DNA of 63,517 nt from Polychytrium aggregatum. Its lineage: Eukaryota > Chytridiomycota > Chytridiomycetes > Polychytriales. The notes under the pieces were generated by a model. That model had not been told where the DNA came from and ran no database searches. It saw only the letters and a list, made by a program, of their open reading frames with translations. The number at the start of each line of letters is the position of its first letter. Within the stretch, counting starts at the first letter, position 1. The translations under genes and the position numbers were made by a program. The stretch covers positions 1 through 63,517 of the forward strand of contig NW_026516391.1 in NCBI RefSeq assembly GCF_025602895.1. The letters run 5' to 3'. Positions 1 to 12,200 of this stretch are shown here, one piece after another.

Positions 1-2538
1 CTGCTCCACAATCGTGTCGGGACCAAAACGCTCGGGCGGCAGGTGGAGTAGCAGCGTGACGAGATCGGCGGTGGTTGGGCTTTTCAGCAGCGATGCTAAG
101 TATCCAGGGAGGGAGTGGGCGAGTGAGTGGGTGAGCGGGCGGGTTGTGATCTCTGTCCTCGCATGGGTGGGCATGACTAAGACGAGTGCCGGGACTGATG
201 ATACGAGAAGCCGTTTGCCGCACGCCCGTTTCGCAGATCCATGCTCCAAGTCAGCGCTGAACGTACGCTCCAGAATCCTCATGATCGCCAAGCCTGTCCG
301 GAAGAGCACCTTGACACCTGCTGCCGATGGAAAGAATGCATCAGAAACAACCAATCAGCCGCAGCCGCCTCGATGAACAACGGTGCTGGACTCTGCATTA
401 GCGCACTCGCGCTGTTTCGGCTCACTTTATCCCTTCGTGCCAAGCAGCGTCTGAGATCCGTACCCTGCATGTAAAACATATCCCATATCCTCAGTACTGT
501 CGGCCACGGCAGGACAGTCGTGTACAGCGTCAGAAACCATTGGGTCATGTACATCAGCGGCGTTACTTCTTGGTTGTTCTGTTGAGAAGAGTGTATCGAG
601 GCGACAAAGTCAGCCTTGAGAAGAGGGAGGGGGCCGGGAGTGATCCGCAGCAAGCTTGTTGATGCATCCGCTGCACCAGTTATCGCTCTCCAACTCCAGT
701 GCTTTCAGAGCATCGCACGGCTCACCATGTGCTCCAGAGCCTCCGGGAGTGTGTCTTGAGCAGGCTTTGAAACACATTGGCGTCGCTCAAGAGCTTTGAC
801 ATGGTTGGTGTGTAATATCCTTGCGAGTATCGGTCGAGACTGGCGACGAGCAGCCAGAATGCGTCCTGAAGGAAGCGCCGGGCGGAAGATAGCCAGACCG
901 ACCCCAGCACCACCAGCGCCGGCGCCAGCATCGCACACATGAGTTGGGTCGACAAAACGGTGGTAGAAGGCCGAGACTTTCAGTGGTTTCCGTACCTCGG
1001 CTTGCAAATGCATGAGCATCATTCCGACCAAGAACCCCATGCCCTGGCAGTATCCAACTTCGGGATTGTATATGGCGTAGGCTTGCAGAATATTTCGAAG
1101 CGACACTTGTCTGAGGATTTCCACCCCCCCCCATCACCACAGGAGATAAATGTGAAAACCGACAGCAAGCGCGACGGGCAGCAGAAACGAGGAAGGTCAG
1201 TAGATGTCCGAATCAAGTAATGATCCGGATGCTTGAAAGCAGCGACGGGAGATTGCATGCACCACGCCAACAAGTCCACGATCTCAAGAGACATTACCCA
1301 TCTCCGTTAGCCTCCGAGAACATGGAATGGTTTGGATAACAGCGATGGATGTCTCGGTCAATGACCTCAAAGATCGGCGTGGGTTCTTGCTGCTGGAGTC
1401 TCTGGCAAAGTCGAAAGGGTGTTCGCAATGACGAAAGGACCGGGATCGCATCAGTCCGGAAGGTATTTGGCGCCGTCACTTATCCATCCAGTTTGAATGG
1501 CCGATGCAATCCGATGCAATCCGATGCACAGCGTCGCTGTTGGCTGCGACTTTTTGGCAGCGCAGGAGAGCCAGAGCCAGTTCCGCGATCTCCCCACCTC
1601 GAACTCGCCTTCTCTTCGGTATTGGTCGACGTTGGCCAGGGTCATCCACACTCTCCCGCGAAGCGACTGCGGGATCCCAGATCGCACGAGCTTCTTGAGC
1701 TGCATGGTTGGATAGATGGCACGTGCATGTGAGAGTCCAGATATACGAGCAAGAAACGGAAGGACGAGATCGATGGCGGATTGTGCGAGCACGTATCGGA
1801 GCGAGTGAAGCACATGGGCTCGACCAGCAACAAATCCAGCGTTCACCCGTCCGTTCCGACATGTTCGACAACGGTTCCCCTCCGGGACTGGGGCGAGGCG
1901 CTTTCCATGAACCAAGGTCTTGCAGGAGGGCACACTCCAAGTTCACGACGACAAGCCGAAAGTCTATGTGCGTTGCGTGAGAAGAAGCCGCAATGAATGC
2001 GACGGGGTTGTATCGTGTTGCCTGGCAGCCTCACCTTGCGCTTTTGCTTCAAAGCCTGGGGCCATCGGTCAAGCACCGAGATCCATTTGGACTCGAGCTC
2101 CTTTGTGTTGGGGCTCGTTGTTGGCGGTCTGGGTCAGGATTGCGATTTCAAGTAAAATCAAACGCCGGCGAAGGGGGATCCGTCAGACGCCGCCGTTATC
2201 GTCGTGGTCGTCCGTCATCGCCATGGATGCCGGCCACGTCGGCACATGGGTGTGAGCATGCAGGCTCGTCTCGCCCCGCTCCGCTCCTGCTCAAACAAGT
2301 GCCCAGCGTTCGCTCGGGGAGATGATCATCGATGGGCCGGTGAGAGTGAGAGGGCAAGGGGCGGAAGTTGAAAGTGAACCCTATCAACGCCGCGGATTTG
2401 GACGAGATTCGATTCATGTTGTCGGGAGAGCCATGCAAGAACAGCAGATGCAAGCACATACGCCGACGGGCCTTGGGAGTCTTGCCAGAAGCCGTAAGCA
2501 TCGATGGAGCGAGGCTGAATGGGCGATTCGGCAGCCAT
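1..2538 (-). CDS. TBC-domain Rab GTPase-activating protein (3' end outside window)
   Basis: Multi-exon minus-strand gene whose joined exons give a TBC domain, the catalytic module that stimulates GTP hydrolysis by Rab GTPases in membrane traffic. The start is ATG at 2538 (MAAESPIQPRSIDAYGFW). Exons seen: 2538 to a gtatgt donor near 2449; 2128-2035 (ESKWISVLDRWPQALKQKRK); 1699-1598 (SGIPQSLRGRVWMTL, the arginine-finger region); an exon near 1400-1295 (IDRDIHRCYPNH); one near 1110-1000 (NPEVGYCQGMGFLVG, the glutamine-finger motif); one near 870-727 (DAFWLLVASLDRY); one near 560-478 (MTQWFLTLYTTVLPW, RIWDMFY); and 3' exons running off the window (VLFRTGLAIMRILE; TADLVTLLLHLP). Both catalytic signatures, the IPxxxRxxxW arginine finger and YxQ, are intact. 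The N-terminal IDxYGF leader and KW segment resemble the USP6NL/TBC1D10 group, but the Rab target cannot be read from sequence. Confidence 0.85.
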
Positions 2539-3098
2539 AGCAGCACAGACAGTGCCGATGCAGCGCAGCCAAGGCGGGGCGTTGACACAGAGAGATGGAC
2601 AAGCGACGGACAGGGAATTGAACTGTGGCTGTCCGCTGACGGGGATATCGAAGCTGGAGGGAGCCAGAGACGACGAAGGCGGCGGATCAGGCGCCTTGGA
2701 TGTGCCGGAGCGGCGCTGATCGGGCTGGCGATGTGGTGGAAAAGGGAGAGGAGAGATGAAGCCCGCGAGATGTCTTGGCAAATGCCGGGCTCGCCTGAGT
2801 GAGGTTTGAGGTTTCCGGACAGACTTGGTGCCAAAAGGACGGCCGCCTGGCGGCGCTTCGTTCTGGATGCAGAGTAAGTACCTATCCTCGCTCGACGCAA
2901 GCTGCGGCGATTCGACTCCAGCCCTCAGCCTCTGTCTCTGTCTCCGGAGGCGTCTGACGGCAGCGCCTGCAGGTCGCCCCTGACACTCCTGCCCCCCCCC
3001 TGGCATCCTTGTCCGCCGCGGCTGGTACTTGCCGTGAGAACGCTCCCACGACCCACACGTGCGCGATGACTAAGCACCGGCGTGGAGCGAGAGCACCA

Positions 3099-3158
3099 GC
3101 GAGGACACCAGCGAGGACACCAGCGAGGACACCAGCGAGGACACCAGCGAGGGCAGCG
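3099..3158. repeat. 12-bp minisatellite, 5 perfect copies
   Basis: The unit gaggacaccagc is repeated head to tail five times without change, with a degenerate unit on each side. It could be read as a Glu-Asp-Thr-Ser repeat, but it lies in no recognisable gene. Confidence 0.9.
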
Positions 3159-3287
3159 AGGCCGACGACAAAGGTGCGGAGAGACGGCACATTTTCGGAG
3201 CCTCTCTCTCCCAGCAGACCCTCACATAGTTGACAGGAACCGTTGACTGAGTTATTCGCCATGGTAATGCCGAGTGACTGTCGCCAG

Positions 3288-3375
3288 ATGGATGCATGGA
3301 TAGATATACGGATGGATGGATAGATGCATGGATAGATGGATGGATGGATGGATGCATGCATGGATGCATGGACGG
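3288..3375. repeat. GGAT/GCAT simple repeat
   Basis: Irregular run of 4-bp units (ggat, gata, gcat) with many atggatg words. Open frames on both strands here are repeat artefacts rich in Met-Asp or His-Pro-Ser. Confidence 0.85.
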
Positions 3376-4000
3376 ATCGACCGACACCACGACAGCCGCC
3401 TGGACGACCACAGAACCCGCAAGCATTTCCGTTGTATCAGCCCTGCGAGCCCGACCGTCACCGACACAAGCCACATCTGTTCGCTGTGGAACTGTCTCTA
3501 GCATGCGTCGCTCGACCTCGATGGAGCGTGCATTATCAATATCATCGTTATCGTCGACTTCAGCACATTGAGGAACAGGCTCGATGGATTCCATGGTCTG
3601 GCTGATGGATTGTCGGTCGGCGACTGGATTGATCGGGGCCCGGAGGAGCACCAGCTGCAGATAAGCCTGCACCCTGCATGGACGGCGATCGGTGCAGCGG
3701 CTTGGAAGCGTAATCACCCGCGATCCGCGACCGTTGGCAAGACTTTCTGGCTTGGAGGACGGACAATCCCGATGGAGGCAGTCGATTCCAAATGGGCGCT
3801 GATATACAACGCATCACCATCAGTGCCAACGATATCGATGGCACGTCCCGAGCAAACACCCAAGCCGGATCGGACCGACAAACCTCCTCCGACCTGGCTA
3901 CGGCAGCTTGAACTGGGGTCCCCGCCATAGCAGACAGAGCCCTCGAGCCTCCTTTCTGACGTCCACCGTCACATCTGTCTCCCCCCGCTCTCATTCTGAA

Positions 4001-4482
4001 ATGCAGCCGTCCAACAAGACCTTTGCTATCAAGCGCCACCTGGGCAAGGCTCAGAAGCAGAACCGCCCCATCCCCAACTGGATCCGCTTCCGCACTGATA
4101 ACAAGATCCGGTACGTTTTCTTCTTCTCACGCGATGCGCAGCGAATGACGCCACGCCAGAGGCGAGAAGAGGGTGCATCAGCAAAACGAGTAGACCCCGT
4201 CTCTGCGAGCATGCTCCAGAATCAGTCGTTCGAGAGCGACGGAGAGGGGGAGGCAATATGGCCAAACTTTTGGCAGAGGTCGATGGGCACAAGCCTCACC
4301 CGCACTTGATGTCGCGCTGCTGTGCTGCTGTGCTGTTGTGCTGTTGTGGTATTGTGAGCTTAGCCAAAGTTGCCGTCAAGATGCGCTGACCCGGTCGCTG
4401 CCTTTCTTTGCTTGTTATTTTTTGCTCGTGCAGCTACAACGCCAAGCGCCGCAACTGGCGCCGCACCAAGCTCAACCTCTAA
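4001..4482 (+). CDS. RPL39: 60S ribosomal protein L39 (eL39)
   Basis: Two coding exons, 4001-4110 and 4434-4482, joined across a 323-bp intron (donor gtacgt, acceptor tcgtgcag, long T-rich tract). They encode a 52-residue very basic protein with the eL39 signatures [19 protein letters not shown] and [15 protein letters not shown] at the C-terminus. eL39 lines the nascent-peptide exit tunnel of the large subunit. The family is normally 51 residues and begins Met-Pro/Ser; here the ATG is followed by an extra CAG codon. In many organisms an intron directly follows the RPL39 start codon, and atgcag|CCG also fits a 3' splice site after a pyrimidine tract. The true start may therefore lie on an upstream exon, restoring a 51-residue protein. 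The intron and C-terminal exon are secure; the first codon is not. Confidence 0.93.
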
Positions 4483-5778
4483 GCTGTTTTGCTGGGCTTT
4501 CTTCCGGCCTTCAGTTGTTTTCTGTCGGCAGATGGGATCGATTCATTGTTTTGACTCAGTGTCCACATCCGCCACACTCCCACTCTGCCATCAGACAAGA
4601 ATTGATGAGCTAATATAACAGGTTGCAGTTTTTTCGGCATGCCAAAACTGAGGGTCTATTTCTGTCTGGAGCATCGTCCGTACCATAGTGCGCCATGGGG
4701 GGGGGTCTTTTGGCATGACGTGCGTGATGGGGTGGGGTCTATATCCATCCAGGCCGCTCTGCGGACGACCAGATCGGGTTGAGGAACATGCGTCCATCCG
4801 ACAGCCACTCGGATAATGCGGCGTTCCTGGCGGTACTCCAACAAGTCCCCGAGCAATCGCATGACCACCCTCATTCGCCAGCGCATCTTGCTCTCGCAGC
4901 ATACACATCCTCCCCACGCATTCACTGCTGGAAGGTGGATCAATAACATCATCTCTGTTGCATTGTTGGTGCAAATGCCGCATCGGGCTGATTGCCCCCC
5001 CCCTCTCTTGCCGCTGAGGGGAGGGGAGTGAGAACTTGATATGTACACAAGGTGGCTAAGTGCTGGACAGAGAAGCAGCAGGCAGAAGCACATCTGCCTG
5101 AAGCGAAACACACTGGGCGAATCGTCAGGGCCATTACGGATGGAGGTTTGTGAAGGAGCAGGGACAAATCTTCACAGTACACTGCGTTTGCCTTCCAACT
5201 TCCTTTCTTCCTATTTGATTCGGCCGGTCCAGATCCTCACCCGAGGCTATTTACTGCTGCTTGCATTCCGGGGGTTTCTGTTGACCGAGGAACCCGAGAA
5301 GAGATGAAAGTCAAGATTGGATCGTATCAGCAATTGGCAGAGGGGGCAGGGCCATACTTGTATTGTTACATTGGGACAACTATGAATGGGGAAGGGAGGG
5401 GGCAAAATGCTCGGGTGAAAAGGAGAGGTAGCGAGAACGAACGAAGAGGAAATGATGGGCGGGGGGGGGTTTGCGCAAGTGCCAGTAATGGGAAGAGGAG
5501 AGGGGCCAGGGTTACCAAATCCCAACCAGGCCCTCACTGCTAGCATTGGAGGCACCGCCCTGGGATTACGAGCCGTTGGAGCGAATAGGCAGAAAAAGCG
5601 GCTCTCAAACGAAATGCCGCCAACGCGCTGTGGTGATTTCCGCTTGGGAAAGCGGCACAGGGCGAAGGGTGGGCGCGACGGGGAGTCAAGGTCTATCAAT
5701 GGAAATAAAAGGGAGGACCCGTACGCAGGAAAGGAAAGGAGGGGTGGTCAAGTGCGGACGATCGAGGATAAACGAGAC
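4483..5778. other. Intergenic spacer, RPL39 to NAP1 (convergent 3' ends)
   Basis: The 3' flanks of two convergent genes. It contains G- and C-homopolymer runs (near 4696-4702, 4998-5004, 5461-5468) and no convincing coding signal. The 150-codon open frame on the minus strand at 5247-5699 is proline-rich low-complexity sequence with no recognisable domain. Confidence 0.5.
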
Positions 5779-7956
5779 TTAGTTACGCACATCACCCTGG
5801 GGGGCCTCCTGGTCGTCATCTTCGTCATCGTCATCGTCCTCATCATCCTCATCAAGGTCGTCATCTGCAGGCGGGAGCAGACGGATGTGAGAACACGATC
5901 ATGCGGGACGAGCGGCAGTGACTGGTGGTGCAAGATGCAAAGGCAGACAGAGTCGAGCCACACGTACCATCCTCAGCCCACGGGGGAACACCATCAAAGT
6001 CATCCTCGTACTCGAGAGCACGGCCGGTGAACCAGTCGACGGCGTTGGGGACGATCTTCTCCTTGATGATCTCGCCGGCCTCATAGTCGGCCTCGACGCG
6101 CTCCTCAATCTCGTCGAGGAGATCCTCGTCGACATCGGCATCGTCGGTGGGAGGGTTGGGGGGGCTGAAGAAAGTGAAGAAGGACTCGGCGGGGACGGTC
6201 TTCTTGACGGTGCGGGTCTTGTTGGTGCCCTTGTGGCGCTGCTTCTTGATCTCAACAGTGACAGTGAGATCCTTGCCTTCGTTCCACTCGATGGGGGTGC
6301 TGTGGAGATTACGATAGCACTGGTGAGTGGCTGAACATGACAGGCCCGAGTGCGACAGAATCGGAGCTTACCCCTCAGCGCGGTCGAAGAGGACATCGCC
6401 GACGTGGGCGTCAGGGGGGTTGGTGAGGTAGTAGGTCTTGGTGAGGACAGAGTTCTTGAAGTACTCGTTGGGCTCGAAGAAGAACTCGAGCTTGAAGCCC
6501 TGTAGAGCAGAGAGATCGCATTTGTTCCGGGGTGAGATCGGCTGGACCAGCGGGGAAAAGGGCACCGCCATGCAGGCGGACGATGCATGTGTGCAGCATG
6601 GCTAACACTTACGGCGTTGTCGTCAAGGTAGTGCGACTTGATGTCAACGAGGTGCTTGAGGACCTCCTCGTCCTTGGCAGTGATCAACTCGCTGAGGTAG
6701 GGGTTGTTCGAGAGGGCAGTGAACCAGAACTTGGGGATGCCGGTGGCGGGCTCGACAACCTCGCTCTCCTACAGGCAGAGTTGCAAGCAGGTCAGAAGGC
6801 GGGACTCAGCCAAGCATAGGGCCCGATATCCTCCGCATAGCGGCAAGATTGAATGGGAGCGATGAGATTGAATGGGACGAGGCGATCAGACAGCACATTC
6901 ACCTCCTCCTGGTCTTCGGGGCTGCGCTCGCAATCAGCATCGGTGGGCTCGACGCTGCCGCTCACGATCTCGGCGCGCTGGAAGGGAAGGGCGGGTGGAG
7001 CGGTTAACGGTTAGCGGTGGGCGTGGGAACAGGAGCGGACCACACACACACATGGCGGAGCCTGCAAGCCAATGAGGCGCAGGCGGAGAATAGGCCGTTG
7101 GATTGCTCGAGGCAGGCGAAACGCTTCAGTGCGCTGCCGGGTCAAGACGGCTCACCTTCTCGTAGAGGGGCAGGTATCTGACATGGTACTTCTTCTCAAG
7201 AGCAAGAACCTCGTCGCGGAACTGGCTCTCGATCTTGGCGTGCTCGTCCTATTGCCATGATCACACCCGCGAGACGGCAGCGGCACAAGGGAATAGTATC
7301 CAGAGACAGCAGTGCGACAGGAATGTAGATGGTGATCGGCACGATGATTAGGGGAAGAGCCGCCATCCGGTCGGCACAGCGAGCAACATAAAAAGAGAGA
7401 GTTGGCTGGTCAGTTGAGGCTTGGCATGGAGATCGCGAGGCATGGCGGTGGCTGATGGGAGGAGCCGGCCGCCCACTACGGACTCGGTGGTCCTGGGCCC
7501 CCGAATGCAAATCAGAGAGCCAGCTCAGTTGCAGCACGCGGCTGCCGCCAGAAGCAGTCGAAGCGCGTCCGGAAAGCCGCGGCTCGATGCCGGCCGACAG
7601 CCAAGCATACTGTCCAGGAAGGAAGGCTGGACGCACCTGGATGTTCTTGAGGGCGTTCAGGCGGCGGTTGACATCCTTGGGATAGACGCCAATTTCGACT
7701 GGTTGAGACAGCGCAGACAAAGACAGAGGCATGCGCAGATTCGGGTTCGAGGGCAGCGAGTGGGAGGCAAAAGGCAGCTGCGGGTCAGAAACTTGGCTCG
7801 AGGACTGCTGGGCCAATGGACCAGGGTCGCTGATGCCAGTCATGGAGGCAGCGAGCGGGGGGGGGCGATCCGGGGCGTTCTGGCAATGGGCTGCTGCAGA
7901 CAGAGAAAGAACAGCGATAGCAGTGACAGGAACATACTGATTTGGGGCTCGCTCAT
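5779..7956 (-). CDS. NAP1: Nucleosome assembly protein 1 (NAP1)
   Basis: Eight coding exons on the minus strand: 7956-7938, 7698-7637, 7248-7156, 6977-6903, 6768-6613, 6499-6372, 6299-5968, 5864-5779. Every junction is GT-AG with consistent phase, giving 316 residues. NAP1 is a histone H2A-H2B (and H1) chaperone that shuttles between cytosol and nucleus and acts in nucleosome assembly. Family marks seen: a long dimerisation helix ([20 protein letters not shown]), the central fold ([31 protein letters not shown]), a basic hairpin ([17 protein letters not shown]) before [10 protein letters not shown], the [12 protein letters not shown] segment, and a C-terminal acidic tail almost entirely Asp/Glu ending QGDVRN. 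The N-terminus is short compared with yeast Nap1, so an extra 5' exon cannot be excluded, but ATG at 7956 has the right phase. Its first coding exon is only 19 nt. Confidence 0.95.
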
Positions 7957-8522
7957 TATGAGATGGGTGCTTGGATGGGTGCGGGGTGCAAAGAGGCAGC
8001 AGATATGAGGGAAGAAGGCCGGCGGGGACAGGAACGGACGGGACAGGACGCCTTTTATCAAAAAAAAAAAGTTGGCGATGACGCCACAGAACGTGTGTGT
8101 GTGTGCCGGCGGTGCGTGTGTGTGTGTCCCTTAGTTTGTGCTGCGGCGCCCCACAGAAACAGCGCAGCGCGGCGCAGCCCACACACACACGCGTTGCACA
8201 GACACAGTGGCACAGAACAGCGCCGCCAATCGGCGCGCGCGTGCAAAAAAACACTTGCCATCTTTGGTCATATGGTTTGCGTCGCTGGCTCAGGCCGATC
8301 ACCGTTTGATGCCGGCCGACGATGGCCGATGCCGGCCGATGCTGGCAGATGCTGGCAGGTGCAGACCAACGCTGGCAGATGCAGACCAGTGCTGGCAGAC
8401 CAGACCAGAGCAAGTGCAGCGCGACAATCTCTTTCGAGTGCATGTCCAAGTGTTTGGAGCCGCATGTTGTGGTTCATACCGGGGCTGTATTGTCCCGTTT
8501 CCGACTCGCCCGCGGGTCATCC
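7957..8522. other. NAP1 5' flank / CMC4 3' flank with low-complexity DNA
   Basis: No gene seen. Contains an A10 run (8061-8070), two GT-dinucleotide patches (about 8094-8128), an AC patch (8181-8192), and a degenerate repeat at about 8308-8405 built from ccggccgatg and gctggcagatgc units. Confidence 0.5.
8308..8405. repeat. Degenerate 10-12 bp minisatellite
   Basis: Alternating gatgccggcc and gctggcagatgc-type units with point differences, in the spacer between CMC4 and NAP1. Not coding. Confidence 0.7.
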
Positions 8523-8857
8523 TCACTCTGGTTGCCGGCTCTGTCTTGCTGCTGCTGCGGCCTGCTTGGCCTCCCGCTCCCATCGCCGCCATATGCTGCC
8601 GCATGCCTCTTGCGCATCGGCAACACCATCCTGCTGCATCTGGCGGCAGCATTGCTCCAGAGCCTTGACATACTGCACGCAGCGGTCCTGGTTGTAGTCG
8701 TTCTTGACGAGACAGCCCTACACAGCCATTCCGCTTAGCCTCGCATCCAACATGTGTCCATATATGCAGTCGCACTTGCCTCTCCCTATGGCTCAGCGTG
8801 GCCTACCTGAATCCGGCATGCATACTCCTTGCATGGATATTTGGTCGTCGTGCTCAT
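8523..8857 (-). CDS. CMC4: CMC4-type twin CX9C mitochondrial protein
   Basis: Two exons, 8857-8807 and 8717-8523, encode 81 residues. The first CX9C lies across the splice junction (CKEYACRIQ from exon 1, GC from exon 2). The second is CVQYVKALEQC, followed directly by another Cys as in CMC4 (p8MTCP1), and the spacing between helices matches that family. Twin-CX9C proteins are imported into the mitochondrial intermembrane space and oxidised by the Mia40 relay; CMC4 is linked to respiratory-chain assembly but has no agreed biochemical role. The C-terminus is an alanine/arginine-rich tail (AKQAAAAARQSR). Start ATG 8857 and stop 8523 are in frame. The name rests on the Cys pattern and the CC doublet; another small CX9C family is the alternative. 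Confidence 0.82.
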
Positions 8858-9250
8858 GGCGCCTATCTGACGATGCCGGGCCAGAGTCAGTCTTGGTCCA
8901 GCAGGAGGCAAGCGGGCACGGCTGCTCTCCGTGTCCACCCGTGCTCCTGCGGCCGCTCACCTGGGTTGTGTCGTCGCCGGGGTACGTCGTGGCGATATAA
9001 GGTGGTGCGATCGAGGGAGCCAACCCGTCGCTTTGCTCTCTCGTCCAGGTGCTGCTGTCGTGGCCAGTTTCCGCCGCCCCACCAAGCGCGGCGATCGGAG
9101 TTGCATCTCCGATCATCGCCCCAAGCGAACATCACCGCGGCCGTCGTTTCTTGCTGCTCTGGACGGCTATCGAGGTCTGCTGAAACCGGCTCACACCGGC
9201 AACACTCACTCCATCAACTCATTACACTCCCATAAATTCAGTCCGCCAGC
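8858..9250. promoter_or_regulatory. Divergent intergenic region, CMC4 / WDR27-like
   Basis: 393 bp between two divergent starts, so it must hold both promoters. No TATA box is obvious. Near the WDR27-like start it has CACACCGGCAACACTCACTC-type CA-rich sequence typical of a fungal 5' leader. Confidence 0.45.
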
Positions 9251-12200
9251 ATGATCGCCGACCCCAGTGTCCCCGACCCTCGCCCCTTCGACATTTACAT
9301 GGCCACCCAGCTCTCTGGGATCTGCATCCGGGGTCATCAGCCGTTTGCCCTCTCCAGTCGCTGGCTCGTCTGTCCTCTACAGAGTCCTTCGCTGCCCAAG
9401 CAGGCCCGCGGTCCATCGCCGCACACAATTGGATACATCCATCGGGATCGCATCCACTCAGGCAGCCCCGAGACGCAGGACTGGATCGAGCTCTGTGCCC
9501 TTGAGCGAGCCTCGGCGCCATACACCCTCCTCTTTGGCAGCGATCATGCCGAGTTCACCACCCTGGTTGTGATCCTGGATCGCCAGCTGCTCGTCTGGCG
9601 CTTGCCTCGGCTTTCGTTTTCCTCGCAGCATATGCCGCCTCGCATTCTTCTCCGCAACCTCGACAGCCCTCGCTTCACCAAACTCTCTCCTCAGGACCGA
9701 TTCGTCGCCATCGGCAGCGGCCACGAGATCGTCGTCGTCCAAATCGCCAGCGGTCAGTCGACCCGGCTGCAGGGCCATCTCGATCAAGTGACGGCTGTTG
9801 AATTTCTTACGCCGTCTCTGTCTGGCACCGATCCAAAGCTCGACTCTCCTGGTCGGCTCTGGCTGCTCTCCATCTCGGAAGACCGGACCTTCAAACGTAT
9901 GTATCCAGAAGCAGCCCCGCCGTGCCGACGTTTCTTGTGGCGATGCAGCGCTGGTGTGCAGATGATCGATTGAGCACAGTTCTGTCTGTATGGCTGCTCA
10001 CCCTCTGGTTCCGTGCTTCGATCTTTTCCACAATGGCCATAATACTGCCACGGCATTCTCGTCTGGCTCGCTTGAACTGTGGCCCGTCGATCGGCACTCG
10101 TTCCCCGAGCCAGTGTGGGACTTGAGCTCGATGTGCTGTCTCTATCAGTCCGGAATAGAGTCCTCCCATGCCCTCACCAGCGCCGCCCGAGACCCAAAGG
10201 CATCTCGGTTCGCTATAGCGACCGAGGGAGGCAAGATCCATTTCTATGAATACGGATACCGACACGAGCCACCAGAGAATCGTTTTTTCATCCACCGGCT
10301 CACAGCCGTCGACGTATCCCTTGCACTATCCGCCGAAGCCCTGCGTCAAGAATCGGCACAATCTGCGCCAACTGACGAAAGCGCCGCCGTTGTCAGTAGC
10401 CTGCCAGCTTGGCGGCAGAGTGGCTCCTCAATGCCCTCCACAACAGCGGCCTCAGAACCAGACTCGATCTTGGCTCAAAACTCCCCTTCTGTCCTGTACC
10501 TGGAGTACATATACGTCCCGAAGCAGGCCAAGACATTCTTGCTCGCAGGCTTCATTCATGGCCTGCTTATCATCGATCCCGACTCATACCGTCCCAGCTT
10601 TGCTCTCTCGTTTCGGCACACGCCGCTGGAGTACTTGCCCGCCCAGGGCGGCGGCAGTCCTGAACCCGGCTTTCGGTACCTTCCCACGGCAACCAACTAC
10701 TCGCTGACACCCTCCTCGGATGCACGGGACACCTGGGACCTGCTTATCGGCTCCTCAATGAGTGGCGAGCTGTCCGTTGTGACACTGCAAGTCCACTCAC
10801 CCACACTTGGTCGCGAAGCCGAGGGTATCGAGACCATAGACTCAATCTGCATGGATGACTTTTCGAGCTTGGACGCCCTCGTGCAGGTCGTGGCAGCCGA
10901 GTTTGTCACCGGCGCTTGGCTCGACAACACCGTCTGCGACTGCATGAGGGCCCTGCATGCCGCCAGAATCACCGAGATTGCCCACTTGCGCGATCCCTCC
11001 CGGGCTCTTCCTGAGTGCATGCCGGCTTACATCTGCAAGTCACTCTCCAGCGTTCGTGCAGGCATAACCACCAGCGGCACTCCTGCGTTGTCCTTCTGCC
11101 ACAAGGAAGCCGCTTTTGCAAGGGCCTCACCTCTCTGTCATGTCGACGGCCCGGTTTCGCCACGCTCGACGCCGACCCGGTCTGCATCCAAACCAGTCTC
11201 CAAGTCAGCCCCAAAGCCAGCAAAGTCAACTGCTTCCTTGAACCACCCGCTGACCTTCCGGTCAACGGTCAAATCATCTGGGTACGCCACTCCTCCCAAA
11301 TCTGCGATTCTGTTCAAGCCCCAGACCAACGCCACCCGCTCCGCCCGAAAGCAATCGGCTCAAGTCCAGCCGACACGCACTCACAGAGCCGAGTACTCAC
11401 CAGACACCGGGCTGCCCATCGTTCCGACACAGAAGCCATTCGCAATGAACCACCAGGGGTCGGTGACATGGCTGCGGTATCACCCTGCCGGTCACTTGCT
11501 GGCCACAGCTTCGGTCGACAAAACAATAGGGCTCTCCAGGCTCTCTCGAAACGAATCCCTCAAGAGCCTGACGGGACATAACGGCGCCGTTCTGTCGGGA
11601 TCCTGGGGTGCTCGCAGCGACCCGGATGGCTCCGGACTGATCTTATCGACCTCGGCCGACAAGACCGCAAGGCTGTGGCAGACAGGTCGCTCCGAGCCTC
11701 TGCTGAGCTTTTGCTCAGAAAATCTACTGTCTTGTCAGCGCGAAGGCCGCCGAAAGCCCAGGCTTTCACCCGACCCGGCGGCGAGTTGTCGCCAAGAGAT
11801 ACGCGATGCACGCTTCTATTACCGCGATCGCCTGCTGATGCTGACGGTTGGACCAGAAGTTCACGTTCTTACGTATCACCTCGAGAGCGTCGATCCGCGC
11901 TGTATCAAGCCGCAGCTCAACTACAACTCATACAAGTGTCGATATCGGCTCTCGGCCCCGGCTCAGTCGCTCTGGAGCCTCGGCCTGGCCAACACATACG
12001 AGTCTCAGATCGTCGTCCTGGCAACCAGCAACAAGTCCGTTCAAATCTGGAATATGGCTCGATGCACCCTGGCCAAGTCGTACGAGGGACTGCTGGGCGA
12101 TTCAAGCCGACCGATCCACACAATCGAAGTTCCAGACTACGGCACGCCCGTGGAGGGTCTCGAGGCGTGCTTCGTGACGGGCTCGGTCGGTGATGCGCTG

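Larger units (their letters stand above)
2539..4000. other. Intergenic spacer, TBC gene to RPL39
   Basis: No supportable gene. Overlapping long open frames on the minus strand (for example 2196-2900 and 2326-3006) share the DNA of the TBC first exon and GC-rich low-complexity sequence and show no domain. The spacer holds two simple-repeat patches (3099-3158 and about 3288-3375) and, just before RPL39, a pyrimidine-rich stretch (3971-3997) typical of fungal ribosomal-protein leaders. Confidence 0.5.

Noticed and set aside
2196..3006. Two long minus-strand open frames (234 and 226 codons) in the 5' region of the TBC gene
   Set aside because: They overlap in different frames, run through GC-rich low-complexity DNA and carry no domain. 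Only the MAAESPIQPRS segment is taken as coding, as TBC exon 1.
3099..3158. Regular repeats that might suggest a CRISPR array
   Set aside because: The 12-bp units are contiguous with no spacers, and this is eukaryotic nuclear DNA. The same applies to the 9-bp array at 15336-15389 and the 7-bp array at 44659-44794.
5247..5699. 150-codon minus-strand open frame downstream of NAP1
   Set aside because: Proline/serine-rich with homopolymer tracts and no motif; it lies in the NAP1 3' flank.
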